NCBI GenBank assembly: GCA_965230795.1
Contig: OZ246020.1
Location: forward strand, 3,348,001-3,412,000
DNA from: PZPK01 sp965230795
GTDB lineage: Bacteria; Pseudomonadota; Gammaproteobacteria; Pseudomonadales; Oleiphilaceae
DNA length: 64,000 nucleotides
Direction: 5' to 3'
The position numbers and the translations under genes were made by a program. Shown piece by piece: positions 44,520 to 52,983 of this stretch. The notes beneath the pieces are model-generated. The model saw nothing but the letters and a program-made list of their open reading frames with translations, was not told where the DNA came from and ran no database searches. Position 1 is the stretch's first letter; each line of letters begins with the position of its first letter.

Positions 44520-45632
44520 TTAGAAGCCGGCCAAACCGTTCATACCTGAAGAGGGTACGTTCACCGATTCGAAGTGGCGAAGTCCGCCATTGAATTTGAC
44601 CTTGTAAGCAACAATTTGTTGCGTTGCAGGGCTGATTGCATAGAGATGACGTCCAAATTGACTCATCACCATATCCAGTGGATTGCTGCCGTCTCCAGTT
44701 GTCGCGGTGACACCGTCCTCGTCCAGAATTTTCAGTTTTCCGTTACGCTTGATTTTAAAGCCGGAAATCGAACTGGAACCCGCGTTGGTGGTATAGGCAT
44801 ATCGTCCGTTGGGGCTAACCACAGTCCAGCAGGCTGCCGTCTCGGTTGTGGCAACAGCACTGCTAATGGGCCACAGGCTGCCATCGTCCAGCAGGTTATA
44901 TGAGGACATGGAGCTGGCATCCGCTGCACCACCGGCTGCTTCAGAAACGATTAAACGACCACGACGATCAAAATCGAAACCAAAGGGTGTTGTACCAACG
45001 GACTCACTCACTACCGCTTCGCCAGGCTGACCGGCATCATTCAGGGCAAAGGAATCGATCTGATTGGTTGCCTTTTCCGTCACCGTCAGAAAATCTCCCC
45101 AGGGGCTGAATTGTATTTGCGCCGGTGCTGTACCGGTTCCGCTCAAGGCACGCGTGGAATTGGCAATAGGGTTCAGATGTCCACGATGGTCAAACTGGAA
45201 ACCATTAATCGAGTCACTGCCTGAATGCAGGACATAAAGCATATTTTGATGGGTGGTTACGCTGACCGGCGTCTCTCCACCAGATGGCTCTTTGTCTACC
45301 AGTTTCAGACCATGCCTGGTAATCCGGAACACGGAAATTTCGTTACTGCCGGCATTGACCACAAACAGCAAACGGTTGTGGTGCCCCAGAACCAATGATC
45401 CCTGGTTACCCAGACCCGCGCTGGTTCCGAACCCTCCGGTTTCGTATGATCCGGTAAAATCAAGCCGACCCCGGCCATCACGACTGTACATCAAAACTTC
45501 ATTGCCGCTGATGTCATTGGTTTGGGTGAATACAGCACCACGCAGAAAATCGTAGCCTTGTGCAAACAGACTGGACGAAAAGGTTAATAGTGGAAGGAGT
45601 ATTGCCAGGCAATACTTTCTTATAAAACTCAT
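44520..45632 (-). CDS. Secreted lactonase-like beta-propeller protein
   Basis: Protein of 370 residues from ATG 45632 (AAAGGAGTCTCACA upstream); a longer frame is rejected. Signal peptide ends SSSLFA. The mature part is repetitive with ~45-residue units, each with a strand such as LFVVNAGSNEISVFRITRHG or YAYTTNAGSSSISGFKI. This is typical of the seven-bladed 6-phosphogluconolactonase/YncE propellers. Periplasmic or extracellular. Enzyme activity cannot be claimed. Not in an operon. Confidence 0.85.
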   Translation of the reverse strand: MSFIRKYCLAILLPLLTFSSSLFAQGYDFLRGAVFTQTNDISGNEVLMYSRDGRGRLDFTGSYETGGFGTSAGLGNQGSLVLGHHNRLLFVVNAGSNEISVFRITRHGLKLVDKEPSGGETPVSVTTHQNMLYVLHSGSDSINGFQFDHRGHLNPIANSTRALSGTGTAPAQIQFSPWGDFLTVTEKATNQIDSFALNDAGQPGEAVVSESVGTTPFGFDFDRRGRLIVSEAAGGAADASSMSSYNLLDDGSLWPISSAVATTETAACWTVVSPNGRYAYTTNAGSSSISGFKIKRNGKLKILDEDGVTATTGDGSNPLDMVMSQFGRHLYAISPATQQIVAYKVKFNGGLRHFESVNVPSSGMNGLAGF

Positions 45633-45997
45633 TGTGAGACTCCTTTGAGATGATTGGGCTGCTGAATTACAGCTGCCTAAGTATTCCGTCTGGAGTCCGG
45701 TTGATTCATCACGAAGATCGTACAAATATATCAAGAAAGTATCACAGCAATCGTGGCAAGCATTCTACTGAGCTCGCCAGGTACACGCCGCTACCGATTG
45801 ACTCACATCAATTCCATCTCCATTTTTTGACCTCCACCTCATTTTCTGCGAGCAGTTGATCTTCATCAAATGCAGGCAGCACGTTTATGCATAGTATCGA
45901 TACCGGTGAATCTGTTTGACCTCAGCGCAGTTCCGTTTTTCCGGTCAAGTCCGACTCCAGAATCAATGGACCAAAATAACAATATCGGAGACTACGC
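45633..45997. other. Intergenic region between divergent genes
   Basis: 365 bp that must hold the promoters of the propeller gene and of the solute-binding protein gene. I see no clear motif, repeat or small gene in it. Confidence 0.4.
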
Positions 45998-46996
45998 ATG
46001 AAACCCTTCTATCGTCTTGTCTGTTTCGTCTGCGCCTTGAGCGCTAGCCTGTCCAGTACCGCGCTGGAAAAGAAAAGTATCTGTACCTGGGACCCGGTGG
46101 GTAGCAACGGCCCGGTCATTACCTTTTTTAATGATCTGGTACCAAAAGCCATTAACTGGGGTCTCGATCTGAAATTCGTTGCCTATACCGACGAGAAAGT
46201 CGCATCCAATGACTTCAAAGCAGGGATCTGCGACGGGGTTCACCTGAGCTCTATTCTGTCGCGGGATTATGTACCATTCGGCGGCACCCTGGATGCCATT
46301 GGCGGACTGGTAACAGACGAAGGTTTGAATCAGGTGCTGGCGACACTGGCTAATCCGAAAGCAGGCGAGCTGCTGACTTATGGCAAATATGAAATGGTGG
46401 CGTCTTTCCCTGTCGGTTCCATGTTCGCCTTCGTCAGTGACCGCAATATTCGTTCGGTACCCGACTTCAGTGGCAAGAAAATATCCGTATTGAACGGCGA
46501 TCCGCAAGCCTACAAGCTCGCCAGCCTTGCCGGCGCCTCACCGGTATCCACCTCTCTTGCCACCTTCTCCGGACAGTTCAACAATGGCAATCTCGACATC
46601 CTGCTGATGCCTGCCCTCGCCTACAACACTTTCGAGCTCTATAACGGGCTCAAAAACAATGGCGGCATCATTGATCACCGTCTCTACTACGGCATGCTAC
46701 AAACCATCATCAACAAGGAAAAGTTCGATGCAGATTTCGGCAACAAGATGCGCAAGTATGTGCTCTCACGCCTGGACTATATTCATAAGATTGTTCGCGA
46801 AGCCGAAGAGGAAATTCCACAGAAGTACTGGATTGAGACGGATCCAGAGACCCAAAAGGAACTCGATCGTTTCAGTCGCGAGATTCGACTGGCTTTGCGG
46901 GACGAAGATACCTTTGATCCGAAAGCCCTGCGCCTGTTGTGGAAGATACGGTGTAGCCAGGATGCCGGTCGCTCCGAATGCGTAACGCCGGAATAG
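45998..46996 (+). CDS. Putative periplasmic solute-binding protein (DUF6091-like)
   Basis: Protein of 332 residues with a signal peptide (ALSASLSSTALE). The mature part resembles TRAP/DctP-type binding proteins (ICTWDPVGSNGPVITFFNDL, NGDPQAYKLASLAGASPVST). Such genes are annotated as putative solute-binding proteins (DUF6091) in marine gammaproteobacteria. A duplicated lobe architecture is visible, but the ligand is unknown. No TRAP membrane genes are near. A strong terminator follows. Confidence 0.75.
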   Translation: MKPFYRLVCFVCALSASLSSTALEKKSICTWDPVGSNGPVITFFNDLVPKAINWGLDLKFVAYTDEKVASNDFKAGICDGVHLSSILSRDYVPFGGTLDAIGGLVTDEGLNQVLATLANPKAGELLTYGKYEMVASFPVGSMFAFVSDRNIRSVPDFSGKKISVLNGDPQAYKLASLAGASPVSTSLATFSGQFNNGNLDILLMPALAYNTFELYNGLKNNGGIIDHRLYYGMLQTIINKEKFDADFGNKMRKYVLSRLDYIHKIVREAEEEIPQKYWIETDPETQKELDRFSREIRLALRDEDTFDPKALRLLWKIRCSQDAGRSECVTPE

Positions 46997-47008
46997 GCTA
47001 ATAGCAGC

Positions 47009-47036
47009 GTCAGGCGTCTGGCATCAGACGCCTGAC
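47009..47036. terminator. Bidirectional terminator
   Basis: GTCAGGCGTCTG (47009-47020), loop GCAT, and its exact reverse complement (47025-47036), between convergent genes ending at 46996 and 47051. T-runs are short. Confidence 0.7.
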
Positions 47037-47050
47037 CACCGTTTCACACT

Positions 47051-47911
47051 CTAACTCGCCGTTGCCGACTTTGCTTTCTTACTGCGCCATTGAATGGCTT
47101 TGGTGAAGAGTTTCTGGTAACCCGTCGGGAACAGACGCACAACACCATCAAACATATGCGCGTCGGCACCAATCAGTACCCGACGCTTGTCCTTCAATAC
47201 ACCATCGAGAATCACCTTGGCGGCGCTGTCGGGCGTGTGGATAAACATGCGTTCAAATTCGCTCAGGGTTTCTTCCTTGCTGGCACCGGTGACATCACTG
47301 GTGCTTTCCGAGACGCGGGCAGACTTGGCGATATTGGTTTTGATCCCGCCCGGATGCACACAGGTGGTACTCACCGGTGAGCCGGTGATTTCCAGATCCT
47401 GACGCAGGGACTCGGTAAAGCCGCGCACGGCAAATTTGCTGGCGTTGTAGCCACTCATCAGCGGTTGAGAAGTCAGACCAAACACACTGGAAATATTGAT
47501 GATGTGACCTTCCCCGGCCGCTTCCATAATCGGCAGGAAGGCTTTGGTGCCGTAGATCACCCCCCAGAAATTAATGTTCATGATCCACTCGTAGTCTTCA
47601 ATACTCAGACCGCCCACCGTGCCCGATAGAGCAACGCCGGCATTGTTGAAGATCATCGAGACCCTGCCATGATCCTTGACCACCTGATCAGCCCAGTCGA
47701 ATACCGCCTGGCGGTCAGCCACGTCGAGTATCTGTTGAGTCACTTTCACGTTCAAGGCTTCACACAGGCGCGCCGTTTCCTTCAGCCCCTGTTCATTGAC
47801 GTCACTCAGCGCCAGATGGCAGCCCTGTTTGGCCAGATTCAGGGCCAGTCCTCTACCGATACCGGAACCGGCACCGGTAATCGCCGCTACTTTATCGTGG
47901 AATGTTTTCAT
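47051..47911 (-). CDS. Short-chain dehydrogenase/reductase, last gene of the monooxygenase operon
   Basis: Protein of 286 residues from ATG 47911 (GCAGGAGACACA). The NAD(P)-binding Rossmann motif TGAGSGIG is at residues ~13-20, followed by NNAG and the catalytic Ser-Tyr-Lys in INISSVFGLTSQPLMSGYNASK. It is last of four minus-strand genes (monooxygenase, SDR, hydrolase, SDR), 47 bp after the hydrolase, and so may oxidise or reduce an intermediate of the same pathway. It resembles the SDR at 48955 (both have SIFGL/SVFGL and SKFAVRGFTE). Confidence 0.9.
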   Translation of the reverse strand: MKTFHDKVAAITGAGSGIGRGLALNLAKQGCHLALSDVNEQGLKETARLCEALNVKVTQQILDVADRQAVFDWADQVVKDHGRVSMIFNNAGVALSGTVGGLSIEDYEWIMNINFWGVIYGTKAFLPIMEAAGEGHIINISSVFGLTSQPLMSGYNASKFAVRGFTESLRQDLEITGSPVSTTCVHPGGIKTNIAKSARVSESTSDVTGASKEETLSEFERMFIHTPDSAAKVILDGVLKDKRRVLIGADAHMFDGVVRLFPTGYQKLFTKAIQWRSKKAKSATAS

Positions 47912-47958
47912 TGTGTCTCCTGCAATCGTTGTCTTTGTTGTTACACAGTAATCGCTAA

Positions 47959-48909
47959 TCAAGCGTCTCGACCGATCTGATCAATAAAGCCCTGAAATAC
48001 CGCGGCACTTTGTTTGGGAATTTCCATCATCGGCATATGACCCACATCGTCCCAGATCTGGGTGCGAATATCGGGGATTCCGGCTTCCCACACTTTGACA
48101 CTGCTGACATGAATCAGCCGGTCCTTTCCGCCCCACATCAACAGGACAGGCGCCTGGATCTGATCGAGGCGGCCATCGAGCATGTCCGTGGAACGATGAA
48201 AGTCCACGAAGATTTTCTGTAGTTGGGGTTTGCGCTCCACATAGTCCTGGGCCACGGCCTTCAATACCAGTTCGGGCAGAAACGGCGGTTGAGCCATGGT
48301 CATGGCGAAAAACTCGTCAAACTCTTCCCGGTTATCGACCTCAAAAGGATTGCGCCCTTCCGCCAGCATGTTTTCCATATCGCTGGGTTCGGGGGAGGTC
48401 ACTCCCGCCGGGTCCACCAGCGTCGCCGACAAGGTTCGCTCCGGGTACATACGCGCAAAGTGCGCTGCAATAAAGCCTCCCATGGAGTTGCCCACCACAT
48501 GCACCTTGTCGACCTTGAGCGCATCGAGCAGAGCAATCAGACGCTCCACCTGGGCCGGAGCGCTGTAATCCCAATTTGACTGAAACGGCGTGTCACCATG
48601 ACCCGCCATATCCGGAACAACAATGTCGTAGTGTTCGTTGAGATTGCTGGCAAAGCGCGTCCACACGTCCTTATTGGCACTATAACCATGCAGCATCAGA
48701 ATAGTCGCCTCGGCATTGGCGGCAGGCCGTCGATAATAGGCCATGTTCATCTCGCCAATATCCGCCTCATGCTGTTCCAGGCCATACAGATTCGCTTCCA
48801 GGTCGGTGGCGTGGGCATACACAGCCTGCCCAACTGATACCGGCATCCAGGGGCTGACAAGGCCCGCCAGAATGACAATACCCAACAATGCGAATAGCAC
48901 TTTTTTCAT
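47959..48909 (-). CDS. Alpha/beta hydrolase of the monooxygenase operon
   Basis: Protein of 316 residues with an N-terminal membrane anchor or signal (VLFALLGIVILAGLVSP). The core has MLHGYSANKDVW, nucleophile Ser in VVGNSMGGFIAAH and catalytic His in VGHMPMMEIP; the Asp is in WGGKDRL. It is probably an esterase or lipase acting on the ester or acid produced by the adjacent Baeyer-Villiger-type enzyme (inference from operon order). It sits between two SDR genes, with 45-47 bp gaps. Confidence 0.9.
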   Translation of the reverse strand: MKKVLFALLGIVILAGLVSPWMPVSVGQAVYAHATDLEANLYGLEQHEADIGEMNMAYYRRPAANAEATILMLHGYSANKDVWTRFASNLNEHYDIVVPDMAGHGDTPFQSNWDYSAPAQVERLIALLDALKVDKVHVVGNSMGGFIAAHFARMYPERTLSATLVDPAGVTSPEPSDMENMLAEGRNPFEVDNREEFDEFFAMTMAQPPFLPELVLKAVAQDYVERKPQLQKIFVDFHRSTDMLDGRLDQIQAPVLLMWGGKDRLIHVSSVKVWEAGIPDIRTQIWDDVGHMPMMEIPKQSAAVFQGFIDQIGRDA

Positions 48910-48954
48910 AGTGTTTGGTTTCCTTAACTTTTAGATTCCGAGCGATGGAGTGCC

Positions 48955-49776
48955 TCAGCGTACTGTCGGATAGTCACTCAAATCAATCACTTTTCTGAGT
49001 TCCGACCAGACCAGGCGTTTCAACCAGTTCAGGGGAAGCAGCCTAACCCCCAACCAGGTTTTGGTGGCGCCGTGGCCATAAACGATGCGGGGATTATTCT
49101 TGCGAATCCCTTTGATTAGCTGCTGCGCCACCTGCTCCGGAGTGGTTTTGAAGAAGTGATCGGCAAAGTCCTGGCTGTGTTGCTGCCGGGCGATGTTGGT
49201 GCGAATACCGCCAGGATGCAGCAGGTGGATCTGCACCGGCGACTCCATCAATTCCACCATTAGAGCTTCGGTAAAACCGCGCACCGCAAATTTACTGCCG
49301 CAGTAGTCGGCATGGTTAGGCGTTCCCGCCAGACCGAAGATACTGGAGACATTGACGATGGCTCCCTCATTGGCTTTCATCAACTGTGGCAGAAATGCCC
49401 GCGTCCCGTTCACCACACCGAAATAATTGACGTTCATCACGCGTCTAAAACTGGCATCATCCGTTGACCAGACCGGCTTGGCGCTGCCTTCGATGCCGGC
49501 ATTGTTGATCACCACAAAGGCGGGGCCTAGTTCGGCCATCACTTCCTCGGCAAAGGCAAACATGGCCGCTTCATCGGCAATATCAAAACACGCCAGTAGC
49601 GGTTCGCTACTCAAATGCGTCTGCACCTGATTCGCCGTCTCGTCCAGGCCTGCTTTATCCACATCGCACAAAGCCAGTTGCGCACCCTCCCGCGCAAAAG
49701 CATGGGCATAGGCGCGTCCCATCCCGGACGCCGCCCCCGTAATGACGACAACCCGTCCGGAAAACTCTCTGATCAT
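48955..49776 (-). CDS. Short-chain dehydrogenase/reductase
   Basis: Protein of 273 residues. TGAASGMGRAYA is the coenzyme motif (~14-25), with INNAGIEG and catalytic VNVSSIFGLAGTPNHADYCGSK. The ATG overlaps the stop of the monooxygenase gene by 4 bp (ATGA), so the two are translationally coupled. Likely interconverts an alcohol and ketone in the monooxygenase pathway. Confidence 0.92.
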   Translation of the reverse strand: MIREFSGRVVVITGAASGMGRAYAHAFAREGAQLALCDVDKAGLDETANQVQTHLSSEPLLACFDIADEAAMFAFAEEVMAELGPAFVVINNAGIEGSAKPVWSTDDASFRRVMNVNYFGVVNGTRAFLPQLMKANEGAIVNVSSIFGLAGTPNHADYCGSKFAVRGFTEALMVELMESPVQIHLLHPGGIRTNIARQQHSQDFADHFFKTTPEQVAQQLIKGIRKNNPRIVYGHGATKTWLGVRLLPLNWLKRLVWSELRKVIDLSDYPTVR

Positions 49777-51296
49777 ACGCCTGACTCCACTGTCTGCCCC
49801 GCCATGCTTTGCGACTCCGATGATCGGGCGCCCGGTAATTCAAAGCGATGATCTGCCGTCTTGAAATTTTTGGCCCAGCGCCTGAAGGTAAAACTGAAGC
49901 CCGGAAACATGGCGATCACCTTGCCGCTTTTACTCTTGTACCAGCTATTGCAGCCACCGGTTTGCCAGACGGTCTTGGCCATTTCCCGATGAATCAGATC
50001 GGTGTAACGTTGCTCCGCTTCCGCCTTCACTTCAATCACCTGGGCAGGCTTGTTTCGCACCCGCTCAATGGCCGACATGATGTACTTCATTTGCGATTCG
50101 ATAATAAACAGCGCCGAGGTGTGTCCGATACCCGTGTTGGGTCCGGTCACCACAAACAGATTGGGAAATCCGGGTGCCGTGGTGCCAAGATAGGCTCGGG
50201 GGAAATCCTCCCAAAATTGCGCCAGTGTCTTGCCTTCGCGGCCCACTACCGGATAGGAAATCACCCCATCGGTGGCATCGTAGCCGGTGGAATAGATAAT
50301 CAGGTCCAGCTCGCAGTCATTGCCCTGTGCCGTGCGGATGCCGGTCTCGGTAATCTCGGCAATACTGTCCTGCTTGTCATGCAGAGTGACGTTATCGCGA
50401 CAATAAGCCGGATACAGGGTGTCCGACAGAATCACCCGTTTGCATCCAATGGTGAAATCCGGCGTGACCTTGCGACGCAATTCCGGATCGGCAATCTGGT
50501 TTTCAATATGCCGGCGTGCGCGCTTGGCCGCCAGCATCTCCAGCATGGTTTTGGAATATTTGAAGCCAAGAACACGGGCTTCCAGTATCCAGTAAATCAG
50601 AATACGCAGGGCGTTATAGGCCCAACGCTGCTTCAGCAGCTTGCGCTGCCAGGGTTTGAAAACATAGTCCGGTCGTGGAATCACCCAGTGCGGCGTGCGC
50701 TGAAATACATGCAGATGCTCCACATCCGCCGCGATGGCCGGGATCACCTGGGCGGCACTGGCACCGCTGCCGATAATGGCAACGCGCTTGCCGCGATAGT
50801 CATAGTTCTGATCCCAGTTATTGGTATGAAAGGAATGTCCCTTGAAAGAGTCTCTGCCTTTAAATTCGGGAATGACCGGCGTACTCAGGGGACCGGAGGC
50901 ATTGATCACAAAACGCGAATAATAAGGCCTACGCCCTTCCACATCGATACGCCAGCACTGCTCTCCCTCCTGCCATTCGATTTTAGTGACGTTGCTGCTG
51001 GTGGCCGTTTTCTCGCGCAGCCGATGTTTGTCGATCACGTAATTGGTGTATTCCCGCAGCTCATCCTGTTCGGCAAACATCTGCGACCAGCTGTAGGGCT
51101 CAGAAGAAATGGAGTAAAGGGGCGACTGCACATCCACCGCGGCACCCGGATAGGTATTCTGACTCCAGGTACCGCCCATAAATGCCCGCCGCTCCAGAAT
51201 CAGAAAATCGGTAATACCTCGCTTGCGAAGATTCAGGGCAGCCAACTGGCCACCAAAGCCGCTGCCGATGATGATGGCTTCATATCGATGGTTCAT
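49773..51296 (-). CDS. Flavin-containing monooxygenase of Baeyer-Villiger type
   Basis: Protein of 507 residues. FAD motif GSGFGGQLAAL near residue 12, Baeyer-Villiger fingerprint FKGHSFHTNNW near 166 (FxGxxxHxxxW), and NADPH motif IGSGASAAQVIPAIA near 185. Related to MymA/AlmA-type enzymes that insert oxygen next to ketones or oxidise long-chain substrates. It starts the operon with SDR, hydrolase and SDR, an arrangement also seen around mymA-like genes. It is divergent from a TetR gene, and the ~200-bp gap holds three operator-like repeats. Substrate unknown; long-chain lipid or hydrocarbon products are plausible. Confidence 0.92.
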   Translation of the reverse strand: MNHRYEAIIIGSGFGGQLAALNLRKRGITDFLILERRAFMGGTWSQNTYPGAAVDVQSPLYSISSEPYSWSQMFAEQDELREYTNYVIDKHRLREKTATSSNVTKIEWQEGEQCWRIDVEGRRPYYSRFVINASGPLSTPVIPEFKGRDSFKGHSFHTNNWDQNYDYRGKRVAIIGSGASAAQVIPAIAADVEHLHVFQRTPHWVIPRPDYVFKPWQRKLLKQRWAYNALRILIYWILEARVLGFKYSKTMLEMLAAKRARRHIENQIADPELRRKVTPDFTIGCKRVILSDTLYPAYCRDNVTLHDKQDSIAEITETGIRTAQGNDCELDLIIYSTGYDATDGVISYPVVGREGKTLAQFWEDFPRAYLGTTAPGFPNLFVVTGPNTGIGHTSALFIIESQMKYIMSAIERVRNKPAQVIEVKAEAEQRYTDLIHREMAKTVWQTGGCNSWYKSKSGKVIAMFPGFSFTFRRWAKNFKTADHRFELPGARSSESQSMAGQTVESGV

Positions 51297-51387
51297 GTCC
51301 CGTTACGCCTCATGTGATTGTTTTTGTGCGAGCGCATCAATCACTCAAAAAGTGCTTATGCCTTCGCTGTTTTCCGTCGTAGATTAT

Positions 51388-51487
51388 TCTGACGACGCTC
51401 ATCTTCAGTTCAATTTACTTCTGACGACGCGCGTTGTCAAATTATATTTTCAGCCGCGCTTTACTTTTGACGATGCAGGTAGTCAAA
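51388..51487. promoter_or_regulatory. Three related operator-like repeats for the TetR regulator
   Basis: Three 22-bp sites: 51388-51409 (starts TCTGACGACG, weak second half), 51420-51441 (TCTGACGACG, CG, CGTTGTCAAA, near-palindromic) and 51466-51487 (TTTGAC, 10 bp, GTCAAA). The last ends 8 bp before the TetR ATG at 51496. They lie in the gap between divergent regulator and monooxygenase genes, as expected for autoregulated TetR control. The link to this TetR is inference. Confidence 0.6.
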
Positions 51488-51495
51488 TATGCGCC

Positions 51496-52185
51496 ATGCA
51501 GACAAACCCCAGCTTTTCAACGTCCAGCGAGACCAAGCCAGCACCCGCAGCAGGCGGCCGAACCTATGGCGGCCTGAGCCCGGCCCAGCGCACAGCACAG
51601 CGTCGCCAGCAATTTCTCGAAGCCGGTCTGGAAATGTTTGGTACCGTCGGTTTTCGAGCCAGCACCGTCCGCAGTATCTGCAAGCAAGCGAAACTGACCG
51701 ACCGCTATTTCTACGAATGTTGCGGCAGTCTGGAGAGCTTGTTGATGGCTGTCTACGAGCAGTGCATGACCAATCTGGCCAGGCAGATTATTGATGTAAT
51801 CGTGCGAACCTACGAAACCGAAGGTGCCGAAGCGGCCATGCGAGCCGGCCTCGATACCTATTTCGAAGCACTGGAAGAACCGAGGGTGGCCCGCATCTGC
51901 ATGTCGGAACTGGAAGGCATCAGCGAAGAGGTCAATGACCTCTACAATCGCTACATTCAGAGCTTCGCCCGTATCCTTAATGAGATGGCACGCCATGTCT
52001 TTCCGGACTGGCAGATCAGCGAGGATGAGCGCAATGTGATTGGTATTTCATTGGTGGGCGCGCTGAGACAATCGGCAACCTACTGGACGCAGACCAACTA
52101 CGAGAGTGACCGGGACACCATGGTACGCGGCACCATGCGTTTGTTTCAGGGGATTATTCAGTCCGTCCGAATGGAGCAGAACTAA
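51496..52185 (+). CDS. TetR-family transcriptional regulator
   Basis: Protein of 229 residues starting at ATG 51496; the much longer upstream frame overlaps the divergent monooxygenase gene and is rejected. After a flexible 30-residue lead, the helix-turn-helix is at ~42-85 (FLEAGLEMFGTVGFRASTVRSI, LTDRYFYECCGS). The ligand domain is helical and unassigned. It is divergent from the monooxygenase operon and so is its likely repressor. Its stop codon is 6 bp from that of the convergent LuxR-type regulator. Confidence 0.92.
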   Translation: MQTNPSFSTSSETKPAPAAGGRTYGGLSPAQRTAQRRQQFLEAGLEMFGTVGFRASTVRSICKQAKLTDRYFYECCGSLESLLMAVYEQCMTNLARQIIDVIVRTYETEGAEAAMRAGLDTYFEALEEPRVARICMSELEGISEEVNDLYNRYIQSFARILNEMARHVFPDWQISEDERNVIGISLVGALRQSATYWTQTNYESDRDTMVRGTMRLFQGIIQSVRMEQN

Positions 52186-52191
52186 TCGCCG

Positions 52192-52848
52192 TTATCCGGC
52201 GGGGCGCTCGGTTTCATCCAGCGAGAGTTTGCTCAGAACCACCACAGCCTGCGTGCGATTGCTGACGCCGAGCTTGCGAAAAATAGCGGTGATATGGGCT
52301 TTCACCGTCGCTTCCGTCACACCAATTTCATAACCAATCTGCTTGTTGAGCCAGCCTTCGCGCAAGAAACACAGCACTTTGTACTGTTGCGGCGTGAGCG
52401 AGGCAATTTTCGCCGCCAGCGTCATTTCCTCTTCATCAATACGACGCAGACGATCACGTGCCGCCTCGGGAATCCACTTCTCCCCTTCTGTGACCTTTTG
52501 TATGGCCTCATAGATGGTTTGCGGCGAGGCCGATTTGGGAATGTAACCACTGGCACCATGTCCAATGGCCCGTGAGATGGTTTCCACATCGTCGCGGGCG
52601 GAGATCACCACCACCGGGATGGCCGGAAATTTTTCCCGTACCGTTACCAGACCGAAGAGATCCTGGCTACCGGGCATATGCAGATCCAGCAGCAGCAGAT
52701 CCAGATCAGGATCATTCTCCAGTGCCACCAGCGTCGATTCCAGATCGGAAGACTGGGTGACCGCGGCATCCTGAAAGTGGGTATGGATAATCTCCAACAG
52801 CGCGCTGCGAAACAGGGGGTGATCATCGGCAATATGAAAGTGGTACAT
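52192..52848 (-). CDS. crbR: CrbR/ErdR-like LuxR-family response regulator
   Basis: Protein of 218 residues. Receiver domain with Asp55 in DLLLLDLHMPG, DD near the start and Lys in GYIPKSA. A C-terminal LuxR-type helix-turn-helix follows (~150-210; SLTPQQYKVLCFLREGWLNKQIG, VTEATVKAHITAIFRKL). Proteins of this type next to acs (CrbR, ErdR/AgmR) activate acs in Vibrio and Pseudomonas. The gene lies 135 bp downstream of acs on the same strand. Its expected partner is the SSS-domain kinase at 345, 50 kb away. Symbol by family and context. Confidence 0.85.
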   Translation of the reverse strand: MYHFHIADDHPLFRSALLEIIHTHFQDAAVTQSSDLESTLVALENDPDLDLLLLDLHMPGSQDLFGLVTVREKFPAIPVVVISARDDVETISRAIGHGASGYIPKSASPQTIYEAIQKVTEGEKWIPEAARDRLRRIDEEEMTLAAKIASLTPQQYKVLCFLREGWLNKQIGYEIGVTEATVKAHITAIFRKLGVSNRTQAVVVLSKLSLDETERPAG

Positions 52849-52983
52849 GGCCTGTTCTTGTTTTAATGCTTGTTATAGAAATGGCGTCCGGGAAAAAGCA
52901 TAGCCCGATTCGAACACTTTTACGAGCGGGATAGACTGCTCTCCGACAATCGTCGCAGAACAGTCCCTTTGCCATGTTCAGAG

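Noticed and set aside
49848..51317. A 489-codon plus-strand frame
   Set aside because: Lies entirely opposite the monooxygenase gene, which has full cofactor and fingerprint motifs; the opposite protein has no recognisable domain.
51223..51495. Long N-terminal extension of the TetR gene
   Set aside because: It would overlap the start of the divergent monooxygenase gene and cross three operator-like repeats; ATG 51496 gives the usual TetR length.
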